A DNA stretch of 7,336 bases from an uncultured Eubacteriales bacterium (GCA_934667575.1 CAKUME010000048.1:1-7336); one strand, 5' to 3'; counted from the stretch's first letter, positions 1-5,873 are shown. Notes: generated by a model from the letters alone, not told the origin. A program made the numbers and translations.

Positions 1-89
1 GACAAAATGAGTCTGCGCCGCGCGGTTTGCGTGTCGTTTTTCAACGCAGCGATGCGGCACCAATGGCGTTCGGTTCCGCACCGCTGCAT
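1..89 (-). CDS. Possible 5' end of a further operon gene, cut by the window edge
   Basis: Reading leftward from an ATG at 89-87, a frame stays open to the window edge for 29 full codons, starting MQRCGTERHW and containing a basic stretch ending RRRLIL. It begins 4 nt after the stop of the PqqD-like gene, a spacing usual for operon members, and most codons end in G or C as in the neighbouring genes. Against it, no clear Shine-Dalgarno sequence lies upstream. A second minus-strand frame, starting at a GTG, is also open to the edge. The product cannot be assigned. In lasso-peptide-type cassettes a transglutaminase-like leader peptidase often follows the PqqD-like gene, but these residues are too few to test that. 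Confidence 0.3.
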   Translation of the reverse strand, partial: MQRCGTERHWCRIAALKNDTQTARRRLIL

Positions 90-93
90 TTAT

Positions 94-384
94 TTACAAT
101 GCGGCGTCTGCCGGAAGCAGATAACCGGCCTGAACCATCGAATCCACAAAGGCTTGCAGCGCGGTGCGGGCCTGCTCAGCCGGAATGTCGTAATCCGCGC
201 AAATGCGGCGGAGTATTTCGTCGGGGGAATCCTGCTGCGCCAGCAGCGGCCACAGATAGGCCGCTGCCTCGTTGATCATGCGGATATACGGAACCTTGCC
301 GCGGGCGCTGCGGGTGGCAACCAGCAGGTGCTCGCCGCAAACCGCGGTGAGCACCACGCCGGGGCGTGTGCGATATTGCGTCAT
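94..384 (-). CDS. PqqD-family (RRE-like) peptide-binding protein
   Basis: This 96-aa protein has the size and pattern of stand-alone PqqD-like proteins. An N-terminal beta region contains RPGVVL (residues 7-12) and a GEHLLV strand (17-22). The family hallmark of an asparagine followed by small residues and an aromatic/Trp lies at IRMINEAAAYLW (34-45). The C-terminal half is helical, with SPDEILRRICADYDIP (53-68) and an ending AGYLL (86-90). In the family, such proteins bind the leader of a precursor peptide and present it to a modifying enzyme; that role here is inferred. I chose the ATG at 384 rather than the upstream in-frame ATG at 462. An AAGGAG lies 11 nt before it (complement of 396-401), and the ATG overlaps the stop of the kinase-like gene in an ATGA arrangement, which implies translational coupling and matched amounts of the two proteins. 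The longer start would add 26 basic residues lying inside the preceding gene. Confidence 0.82.
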   Translation of the reverse strand: MTQYRTRPGVVLTAVCGEHLLVATRSARGKVPYIRMINEAAAYLWPLLAQQDSPDEILRRICADYDIPAEQARTALQAFVDSMVQAGYLLPADAAL

Positions 385-1124
385 CCAAGTTTCAGCTCCT
401 TTTCCAATGTGTCGTGCGTCAGGCGGGCGGAATCGGGGTCGCCGCGATTTTGCAGCAGCCACACCGGCACGCGCTGCAGCAGCCGATGGGCCATTGCGGC
501 AATTTGCTGCACCTGCTCCGGTGTGTCCATCGAGGACATAAATTGCGAAAATATACGCACGGCGGCCGCCTGCGGGGGCAGGCGAAGCATGCGGTTTTCG
601 TTAGCCTGCGCGAGCAGAATCACGCCGCCGAGCGGTGCGGTGCGGGCCTGCGCCATGTTTTCTTTTCCGGCCCACGGCGACGGGCACACCAGAATATCGT
701 CCGCACGGAACCGCAGCACCGGCTTGTCGCCGTTGAGCATTTGCACCTCAGGTTCAAACAGATACTTCCAGAGCTTATATTGCGTGGTTTTGCCGGTGCC
801 GCTGGGGGCGGCGAACAGCCATGCTTTGCCGCGCCACTCAAACGCGACGGCATGAAAAATGGCACGGTCAAACGGCAGCAGTGCATCGCAGACCCTGCTG
901 CAAAGCTCGGCTTCCTCCACATAGGCGTCGGTAGGGAGTATTCCTGTATGGGCGAGCGCGGCTTTGTACAGCGGGAACGCCGCGCGGCGCGCGGCATCGG
1001 TGACTTCGGCGCGCGCGGCAGGCGCTTCGTTCGACCGAAACGGTGCAAAATACGATTGATAGCCGCTGCACCGCAGCGTAATGCCCACCGGCAGCCCGGC
1101 AAGCGAAATGGTGAATTGTTCCAT
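381..1124 (-). CDS. HPr kinase-like P-loop protein of a peptide-tailoring cassette
   Basis: The 247-aa product has the core of HPr kinase/PEP-carboxykinase-like ATPases that accompany PqqD-like proteins, which are often mis-named PEP carboxykinase in databases. Visible motifs are FHAVAFEWRGKAWLFAAPSG (90-109), which leads into the Walker A sequence APSGTGKTT (106-114). Next come LNGDKPVLR (130-138), which resembles the acidic metal-binding strand of the family, a PSPWAGKE loop (148-155) and the LGGVILLAQ strand (165-173). The first 80 residues are a less conserved N-terminal domain. In the paeninodin lasso peptide cluster, a relative phosphorylates the precursor; the substrate here is unknown. 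The C-terminal HPr-binding part of true HprK and an obvious HPr partner are absent, so a role in carbon catabolite control is unlikely. The start ATG has GGAG 6 nt upstream, directly after the U-tract of the terminator at 1136-1166. The gene overlaps the PqqD-like gene by 4 nt. Confidence 0.8.
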   Translation of the reverse strand: MEQFTISLAGLPVGITLRCSGYQSYFAPFRSNEAPAARAEVTDAARRAAFPLYKAALAHTGILPTDAYVEEAELCSRVCDALLPFDRAIFHAVAFEWRGKAWLFAAPSGTGKTTQYKLWKYLFEPEVQMLNGDKPVLRFRADDILVCPSPWAGKENMAQARTAPLGGVILLAQANENRMLRLPPQAAAVRIFSQFMSSMDTPEQVQQIAAMAHRLLQRVPVWLLQNRGDPDSARLTHDTLEKELKLG

Positions 1125-1135
1125 GTTTTTCTCCG

Positions 1136-1166
1136 AAAAAAGCGGAGGAGCTTGCCGCCCCTCCGC
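1136..1166 (-). terminator. Intrinsic terminator/attenuator between small-protein and kinase-like genes
   Basis: On the minus strand the RNA can form a 10-bp stem. The arms are GCGGAGGGGC (1166-1157) and GCUCCUCCGC (1151-1142), with one G-U wobble and a GGCAA loop (1156-1152), followed at once by six U (1141-1136). This is a textbook Rho-independent terminator 26 nt past the stop of the 74-aa gene. The next gene's ribosome binding site follows the U-tract within 1-2 nt, and no separate promoter is evident between the two genes. Partial read-through would therefore set a lower level for the kinase-like and PqqD-like genes than for the VWA protein and the small protein. Confidence 0.85.
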
Positions 1167-1192
1167 CTGCTTTTGGGTTGTGACCGGCGAGC

Positions 1193-1417
1193 TTACTTCA
1201 CGATGTTGCCGTCGTCATCGTAATAGATGGTTTCGCCGCCCGCAATTTGCAGCGCGTGCAGGTTCGGGCGCGGAGGCGCCTTGCCGATAATCACGCCGCT
1301 GCCCAGCTGCGCGGCGGCATCATAATGGGTGATATCGTTGATGCCGTAGAGATCCAGCTGATTCTTCAAATTTTTCTGCGCGTTATCGTCGAGCATTGAG
1401 GGATTAAAACTGCCCAT
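1193..1417 (-). CDS. 74-aa cysteine-free small protein, candidate precursor/substrate
   Basis: I recognise no family for this 74-aa protein. It has no signal peptide, membrane segment or cysteine. The N-terminal part (1-40) is polar and helix-friendly, with DDNAQKNLKNQLDLYGI at 10-26. A Gly- and Pro-containing stretch follows (GSGVIIGKAPPRP, 39-51). The tail is GGETIYYDDDGNIVK (60-74), where a double glycine is followed by two tyrosines and three aspartates. Coding is well supported: an AGGAGG lies 7 nt before the ATG (complement of 1425-1430), the gene starts 16 nt after the VWA gene stop, and a terminator follows it. Its size, its place ahead of PqqD-like and kinase-like genes, and the terminator that would make it more abundant than them all fit a RiPP precursor, which is inference. 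Alternatively it is an accessory protein or phosphorylation target that works with the VWA protein. Gene reality 0.9; precursor role about 0.4. Confidence 0.85.
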   Translation of the reverse strand: MGSFNPSMLDDNAQKNLKNQLDLYGINDITHYDAAAQLGSGVIIGKAPPRPNLHALQIAGGETIYYDDDGNIVK

Positions 1418-1433
1418 AACATTTCCTCCTTCC

Positions 1434-4400
1434 TCAGCCGCTCACCCGTCCGTTGCGATAGGTCAACGTGCGGGGCGTACCGTAGACGGTGGTGCCGTCC
1501 TTGGTGACCCAATAGGGCGTAACGGTGATCGAATCGCCGTTTTTAACATTGCGCAGCGCATATTCCGCAGTCATCAGCGGGGCGTTGCGCGCCACGCTGC
1601 GGCCAAAGAGCGTTTGCGCATTGGCAACGTACATATAACGCGTGCTGTAATCCGTGACCGGCACAGTCTGGCCGTTGATCACAAAGCCGGTTTCTTTGTA
1701 GTCGCGCGCGTCCAATGCGGACACCAGCGAAATGCGCGTGGTGCGGAACAGGCCGAGCGCCGTGTATTTTACACTGAGATACGAATTGCTCACATATTTT
1801 GCATACGCATCCATGTTCGCGGTCACATTCGAAAAGTCGGCGGCCACGGTGCAGGCTTCGTCGGTGAACCAGCCGGCAAAGCGCATGCCGCTCGCGCCAA
1901 TCGGAGCGACCTGATCGGTCACATCGGAGCCGGCGGCAATGTGGTCGATCGTGCGAATCTCGTCGTGATCATGCAGCGTTACCGTATAGGTTTCCGGCTC
2001 GGTCGGAGTGGTCGGGGGTTGGGGCACAACCGGAGAACCGTCCGCAGTGAACACGTCGAAAAGCATCAACTTTGCGTTGGAATGAACGGTCACCGCTTCG
2101 CACTTCGGTGTAGAAACGTCTTCCTTGTCTTTGGCAAACTGTTTATACAGATCGTTCGGTGCGGAATCTGAGCCTGCGCCCAAATAGCGATTGGTGCGCG
2201 TATGGCCGCTGGTCACTTTTACACCGTCCAGCGTGACCCAGTAGGGCGTAAAGGTAATGGTCGCGTCTTTTGCCTGCCAATAGGTGTTTTTATCCATGGC
2301 ATAGCAGCCAAGATAACCGCTGTGGTTTTGATCGATAAAATCCTCGACCTTGCAGTCAAACCACTTGCTGCTCTTCAGCGGAATGCGGATCTTTTCGTAC
2401 ACCACCGACGTGTGGTCGCCCAAATTCGAATACTTCGTGTAGTTTTCATCTTCGAGAAAATCGGAACCCTGGTTTGCAATCAGCGAATGGTCTCCCACCA
2501 TAAAGCCGACTTCGCTGTAATTCATCCGATCGATCGCAGTGACCAGATAGAACCCGATCACATCCACATTTGTGGTTGCCGTCCCGTTTTCGAACACGTG
2601 CTCCCAGATACTCAGCGTTTTCGGCGAGAGATAAACATCTTCCACTTCCCAGATATAATAGGTTGCGCCCGCCGTGGGGGTGAAGCTCGTCGGATTGCCG
2701 CCGTTGAAGGCGGCAACGGTCGTACATGCTTCATTCGAAAATGTGCCGCCGTAGAGGTAACCGGAGGGAACCTGCGCGGTCATATCGAACCCGGCCGCGA
2801 CCGCATGCGTGTCGGTTTGAACCGCCCGGCCGTTTTGCACATGAACCACCGTGAACTCCTGCGTATAGGCAAACCAAACGTGCTGGTTGGAGCTCGCGGC
2901 AGTCAGCGTGATCTGGGCGGAATCGCCTGCCGTCAGCGCGCCGTTGTTCACAATGTAGCTGCCGTAGTATTGATTGCCGTCGATCTCCGCTTTGGTCACG
3001 GTGTAGGGAGTGTTGTAGCTCAGGCCGGTGTCGCCGTTCACTGCGAAATACTCCGCCGCTTTCACCTGCTTGGCGAGCGCGGGAGATTCCACGACCATGC
3101 CGCTTTCGTTAATGGGTTCGCCGCTGCCGTTCACCAGATAATAGTGAACCAGAATTTTGCCGCCGCCCACGGTCACTTCCGGCTTCGGAAATTCACCGAC
3201 GGTCGTTTGATCCCGATAGTTGACATAGGTAAACGTTGCTTTTTCGTTGGTCAGCAGCGTTTCACCGGTTTGCGGATTAAAGCCGTCCCGAACGGTAACC
3301 TTATATTTCATCACCGGCTTGTCGGCTTCACTGACATTGCCGACCGTCCAGTGGATGCAGCGAGCGGCTGCGTCATAGGTTGCCAAACCTTGGCTGATAT
3401 ACACATCCGCATTGCCTGCGCGATACACCGCCGGATCGGTGGTGATCACCGGCGAAGCGCCGGAAAAGCTCAGCTGCACCTTGTCGCCCATGGTGTCGGC
3501 CACGGCGCCGTTTTTCGCGGCAATGGCAATGCTGCCCGCAATGGCGGTGAACGCGTCGGTCAGCTTGGTTTCCACGTTATCGTTGGTGCCGATTGCATAG
3601 TAATCCTTCACTGCATCGCTGGCGCAGGCTTTGAGTGTGGCTTCGCCGTTGGTGCCGGCTTGCAGTGCCACGGAATAGATGGTCGTTCCGGCAGCTTTGG
3701 CTTGGTTGGCTTCCCAGATGGTGGGCGTGCCGTTGTTGCCGCCACTTTGGATCGGCGTGAGGTTTCCGTCTTTATCCAGCGTCAAATCAGACGTGGCGCC
3801 ATCAAAGTTATAATAGCCATGCTTGCAATGATGGTATTGCTCGTAGTACATCCAACCGTTGGTTATATTGAAGTTGCTTCCGTTACCAATAATGACATCA
3901 TACATCGGATGATACGCATCGTATACTTCCGTGTTGGTCTTTTTTCCCCAGTTTGTATAATCTCCTTTGTTTTGAGCTTTGCCCGTATCCGTATGCCACC
4001 AGTTGGAACAATTACCATAATAGATATCTTGTTCAATAAACGGATGGCTATATGTCGGTTCTCCATCGGACAGAATCACAATGTTTTTCAAGCCGGCGGT
4101 GGATTGGTTCAGCAGCTCCTGCGCCGTGTGAATGCCGGCCTGCTGGTTCGTGCCGCCGTTCGCGTAGGTTGCATTATCCACAGCGGTCTTAAAAGCGTCC
4201 AATTCATCTGCGGTGAAAAAATGCCCGTTGTTGTAGGCCGTCGCGGTATCCACATACGTTACGATCGCAATGCGGGTGGCGCTTCCTTCCTCCAGCAGCT
4301 TTTCGCCAAATGCCTTGGCCGCCTTGCGCGTGTTCGTCAGCTTGGTGCCTTCCATGCTGCCGGAACAGTCAATGACCAGCACCACATCCGATGTAGTCCG

Positions 4401-4643
4401 ATAGTTCTTGCCCTGAATGTCGAGCGTGACTTCCCAGAGGTTATCTTTTCCGTCAATGGCCTCTGCGTCTTTGCCGAACTTAATGGAACCCTCGTCGGGC
4501 CAAACCGGCAGGTCATTTTCCGCCGTTGCCGCAGCACCGGTGCCGGTGTCCTCGGCGAACGATGCAGCCGGAATCACCGTCAGCACCATCAACAGCGCAA
4601 GCAGCAGAGCGGAAAACCGTTTTGCCTTTGAATGTCGTTTCAT
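1434..4643 (-). CDS. Secreted multidomain von Willebrand factor A (VWA) protein
   Basis: This 1069-aa exported protein starts at the ATG at 4643, 9 nt after AAGGAGG; an upstream in-frame ATG at 4703 would put 20 residues before the signal peptide. Residues 1-30 are a signal peptide (basic KRHSKAKR, a Leu-rich core, cleavage after ASFA). The VWA domain spans about 80-370 and keeps the MIDAS metal site: D92-C-S94-G-S96, T165 in GGTNQ, and D193 in LSDGEPT. An aromatic insertion of about 100 residues follows the last motif. Further on are beta-rich modules: a stretch starting KILVHYYLVNGSGEPI (496-511) resembling MucBP-type repeats; an InlB-like repeat (about 596-646, with a second copy at 886-951); and two copies of a module containing Y-x-E-V/T-G-F and T-x-T-P-Y-W-V-T (about 695-820 and 965-1069). 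A Pro/Thr-rich linker lies at 870-884. No LPXTG motif or C-terminal membrane helix is present, so it is probably secreted or held non-covalently. VWA/MIDAS domains usually bind protein ligands through a divalent metal; the ligand here is unknown. It is the first gene of the operon. Confidence 0.9.
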   Translation of the reverse strand: MKRHSKAKRFSALLLALLMVLTVIPAASFAEDTGTGAAATAENDLPVWPDEGSIKFGKDAEAIDGKDNLWEVTLDIQGKNYRTTSDVVLVIDCSGSMEGTKLTNTRKAAKAFGEKLLEEGSATRIAIVTYVDTATAYNNGHFFTADELDAFKTAVDNATYANGGTNQQAGIHTAQELLNQSTAGLKNIVILSDGEPTYSHPFIEQDIYYGNCSNWWHTDTGKAQNKGDYTNWGKKTNTEVYDAYHPMYDVIIGNGSNFNITNGWMYYEQYHHCKHGYYNFDGATSDLTLDKDGNLTPIQSGGNNGTPTIWEANQAKAAGTTIYSVALQAGTNGEATLKACASDAVKDYYAIGTNDNVETKLTDAFTAIAGSIAIAAKNGAVADTMGDKVQLSFSGASPVITTDPAVYRAGNADVYISQGLATYDAAARCIHWTVGNVSEADKPVMKYKVTVRDGFNPQTGETLLTNEKATFTYVNYRDQTTVGEFPKPEVTVGGGKILVHYYLVNGSGEPINESGMVVESPALAKQVKAAEYFAVNGDTGLSYNTPYTVTKAEIDGNQYYGSYIVNNGALTAGDSAQITLTAASSNQHVWFAYTQEFTVVHVQNGRAVQTDTHAVAAGFDMTAQVPSGYLYGGTFSNEACTTVAAFNGGNPTSFTPTAGATYYIWEVEDVYLSPKTLSIWEHVFENGTATTNVDVIGFYLVTAIDRMNYSEVGFMVGDHSLIANQGSDFLEDENYTKYSNLGDHTSVVYEKIRIPLKSSKWFDCKVEDFIDQNHSGYLGCYAMDKNTYWQAKDATITFTPYWVTLDGVKVTSGHTRTNRYLGAGSDSAPNDLYKQFAKDKEDVSTPKCEAVTVHSNAKLMLFDVFTADGSPVVPQPPTTPTEPETYTVTLHDHDEIRTIDHIAAGSDVTDQVAPIGASGMRFAGWFTDEACTVAADFSNVTANMDAYAKYVSNSYLSVKYTALGLFRTTRISLVSALDARDYKETGFVINGQTVPVTDYSTRYMYVANAQTLFGRSVARNAPLMTAEYALRNVKNGDSITVTPYWVTKDGTTVYGTPRTLTYRNGRVSG
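3781..4080 (-). other. AT-rich, aromatic-rich insertion within the VWA domain
   Basis: This stretch encodes roughly residues 189-288 of the VWA protein. By eye count it is about 41% GC (123 of 300), against about 60% in the next 60 bases at 4081-4140. The protein segment is unusually rich in Tyr, Trp, Asn and His (for example NWWHTDT, WMYYEQYHHCKHGYY) and carries two cysteines, C212 and C273, that could pair after export. It lies between the LSDGEPT strand of the MIDAS site and the next core strand (TTIYSVALQAG, 320-330), a loop that can hold ligand-binding insertions in VWA folds. The reading frame is intact. The base composition suggests separate origin or selection for variation, which is inference. 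Confidence 0.6.
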
Positions 4644-4661
4644 GTCATCGTTCCTCCTTGC

Positions 4662-4679
4662 TTTTGGCATTTGCCAAAA
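4662..4679 (-). promoter_or_regulatory. Hairpin just upstream of the VWA ribosome binding site
   Basis: The sequence TTTTGGCA-TT-TGCCAAAA has perfect 8-bp arms. On the minus-strand transcript it would form a U/A and GGC/GCC stem two bases before AAGGAGG (4659-4653). It could limit ribosome access, protect the mRNA, or be a protein-binding palindrome in DNA. The sequence does not decide which. Confidence 0.45.
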
Positions 4680-4718
4680 AAATGTATGATAAAAGGGATA
4701 CAATTGCCTTGTTTGAAC

Positions 4719-4750
4719 GGGACAAAATCCGCATTATGGCAATGCGTCCC
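4719..4750 (-). promoter_or_regulatory. Structured element in the VWA 5' leader
   Basis: On the minus strand CGCATT and AATGCG (4746-4741 and 4735-4730) form a 6-bp stem with a GCCAT loop. It is closed further out by GGGA/UCCC with a one-sided bulge. It lies about 10 nt inside the transcript predicted from the promoter at 4765-4793. It does not match a riboswitch I can name. Confidence 0.35.
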
Positions 4751-4764
4751 ATTTGACAACGCCT

Positions 4765-4793
4765 ATTCTACCATAGAAATTGGGAATATTCAA
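4765..4793 (-). promoter_or_regulatory. Sigma-A-type promoter for the VWA operon
   Basis: On the minus strand TTGAAT (4793-4788) is followed after exactly 17 bp by TAGAAT (4770-4765), each one or two bases from consensus. It faces the VWA gene and would give a leader of about 115 nt. It is the best promoter match in this intergenic region. Confidence 0.65.
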
Positions 4794-4814
4794 GGGGTAA
4801 AATGCGAAATTTAG

Positions 4815-4894
4815 AAAAGATTTGAAGCAATATTATAGTTGCACATAAATTCCAAATGTATATATTTGACCAATGCAAAACTTTCAAATCTTTT
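4815..4894. repeat. 12-bp perfect inverted repeat at the 3' end of the TetR-family gene
   Basis: AAAAGATTTGAA at 4815-4826 is the exact reverse complement of TTCAAATCTTTT at 4883-4894, with 56 bases between. The right arm contains the stop codon of the repressor gene. On the minus-strand transcript the second arm ends in CUUUU, so it could act as a weak, long-looped terminator. No conventional GC-rich terminator follows this gene. The low GC content makes stable folding uncertain. Confidence 0.45.
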
Positions 4895-5597
4895 TGGCCT
4901 GCAGCGCCGTGTCATCCGCCATGCCCATGTCGGATTCCGCTTCGGCGATCACCTTGCGCACCAAATTGCGCGCCGCCGTTTGCAAATCCAGCTGGAGCAC
5001 CGCGCCGATCAGCTTTTCCTGTTTTTCGTCCGGCACGCGGAACATGGTGAACACACACCCCAAAAAACGCCGCACCTTGCGCTCCATGGTAAAATACATA
5101 TCACAGGGGCGGGCCGAAAACCCGCGCATGATGCCGCCCGAGGCAATCTCCATTTCGTAAAAATCCTTGAGCTCCGCGCCGGGCATATAGGGTGCAAATG
5201 TGTGCATCAGCCGCTCTGCCATGTGGCGATAAATGAACTCGGACGTGGTGGGCAGCGAATAGGCGGCGGTGTATGCGCTGCGCACCGATTCCGACAGTTC
5301 GGTGATGTGCAGCTGCAGCGCGCATTCGGCTGCATACACGAGCAGCGGGTCGGTGCGGCTGCCCAGCGTGTGCTCCGCCTGCGCAAACTGCCCGGCAAAC
5401 ATGCGATTCGTCAAAAATAGCAGCAGTGCTTCTTTGTTATCGAACACAGAAAAAAACGCCGACGGCGCATAACCGGCGGCCTTGGCAATGGCAATGGTGG
5501 AGGTGGCCTCGTAGCCATTCTCCAAAATTAACCGGATCGCCGCCCGAACCATTTTATTGCGCCGTGCCATTCCCTTGGCTTGAATGCCGCGCTGCAT
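4884..5597 (-). CDS. TetR/AcrR-family transcriptional regulator
   Basis: The 237-aa protein has an N-terminal TetR helix-turn-helix domain (about residues 12-60). MVRAAIRLILENGYEATST (16-34) is followed by the recognition region IAIAKAAGYAPSAFFSVFDN (35-54) and KEALL, a pattern close to the family consensus. The remaining 180 residues are helical and divergent, as expected for the ligand-binding and dimerisation part. The repressor probably controls itself and the divergent ABC exporter; a palindrome lies 27 bp upstream of its start and half of it recurs in the exporter promoter. The ATG at 5597 has GGGGG 8 nt upstream. The alternative ATG at 5570 would also keep the whole DNA-binding domain but has a poorly spaced AAGGGA. 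The inducer cannot be read from the sequence. Confidence 0.9.
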   Translation of the reverse strand: MQRGIQAKGMARRNKMVRAAIRLILENGYEATSTIAIAKAAGYAPSAFFSVFDNKEALLLFLTNRMFAGQFAQAEHTLGSRTDPLLVYAAECALQLHITELSESVRSAYTAAYSLPTTSEFIYRHMAERLMHTFAPYMPGAELKDFYEMEIASGGIMRGFSARPCDMYFTMERKVRRFLGCVFTMFRVPDEKQEKLIGAVLQLDLQTAARNLVRKVIAEAESDMGMADDTALQAKKI

Positions 5598-5623
5598 GGC
5601 AATCGCCCCCGTTCATCGAAAAA

Positions 5624-5637
5624 ATGAGTATACTCAT
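5624..5637. promoter_or_regulatory. Probable TetR-family operator (perfect 14-bp palindrome)
   Basis: ATGAGTATACTCAT is its own reverse complement and lies in the leader/promoter region of the repressor gene. AT-rich -10-like sequences on the minus strand sit just beside it (TATAAT at 5650-5645 and TATAAA at 5644-5639), so binding here would block repressor transcription. TetR-family operators are commonly palindromes of this size. Its GAGTATACT core recurs at 5830-5838. Confidence 0.7.
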
Positions 5638-5704
5638 ATTTATAATTATAATAACACAAATTTCTTCAAAAAGCAAGAATGCACAGGTAAAATTTTTTTG
5701 AGCT

Positions 5705-5725
5705 GTAAACCATGCGATGATTTAC
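5705..5725. repeat. 21-bp imperfect palindrome in the divergent region
   Basis: The arms GTAAACCAT (5705-5713) and ATGATTTAC (5717-5725) pair at 8 of 9 positions around GCG. It differs from the TetR-type palindrome at 5624-5637, so it may be the site of a second regulator or simply a hairpin. A run of seven T precedes it on the plus strand and no T run follows it, so a plus-strand terminator is unlikely. Confidence 0.35.
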
Positions 5726-5809
5726 CATAACAATTTTCCGAATGAGCGAATTTCGCCGAAAATAATACGCATTATGCGCGAATTTATCACGTTATTTGGC
5801 CGTGCCGGG

Positions 5810-5838
5810 TTGACGGAATGCTCGTTTTCGAGTATACT
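5810..5838 (+). promoter_or_regulatory. ABC exporter promoter with operator half overlapping the -10 box
   Basis: TTGACG (5810-5815) and TATACT (5833-5838) are separated by exactly 17 bp, a near-consensus sigma-A-type promoter. The -10 box lies inside GAGTATACT (5830-5838), which matches nine bases of the palindrome in front of the repressor gene. A bound repressor would cover the -10 box. The predicted start of transcription is about 30 nt before the exporter ATG. Confidence 0.75.
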
Positions 5839-5873
5839 GAAAGGACAAACGGAGAAGAGAAGAGGGAACGTTC

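Noticed and set aside
381..1124. Calling the P-loop protein a true HPr kinase/phosphorylase or PEP carboxykinase
   Set aside because: It has the shared P-loop core but is too short and lacks the family-specific C-terminal part, and the context is a PqqD-like cassette rather than carbon metabolism.
366..1223. 285-codon plus-strand frame opposite the kinase-like gene
   Set aside because: The minus-strand frame carries the P-loop and other HPr kinase-like motifs and proper operon spacing; the plus-strand product has none.
1193..1540. Apparent similarity between the tail of the 74-aa protein (TIYYDDDGNIV) and the VWA C-terminus (TLTYRNGRVS)
   Set aside because: It is only a few matching residues in short, compositionally common strands; too weak to claim a shared motif.
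2202..4631. Very long plus-strand open frame (809 codons) opposite the VWA gene
   Set aside because: It is the antisense shadow of a GC-rich gene. The minus-strand frame has a signal peptide, a complete MIDAS motif and a ribosome binding site, while the plus-strand product is His/Arg/Val-rich with no recognisable domain.
4640..4883. Small plus-strand frames in the AT-rich intergenic region
   Set aside because: They have no ribosome binding site, overlap the VWA promoter and leader, and look like chance open frames.
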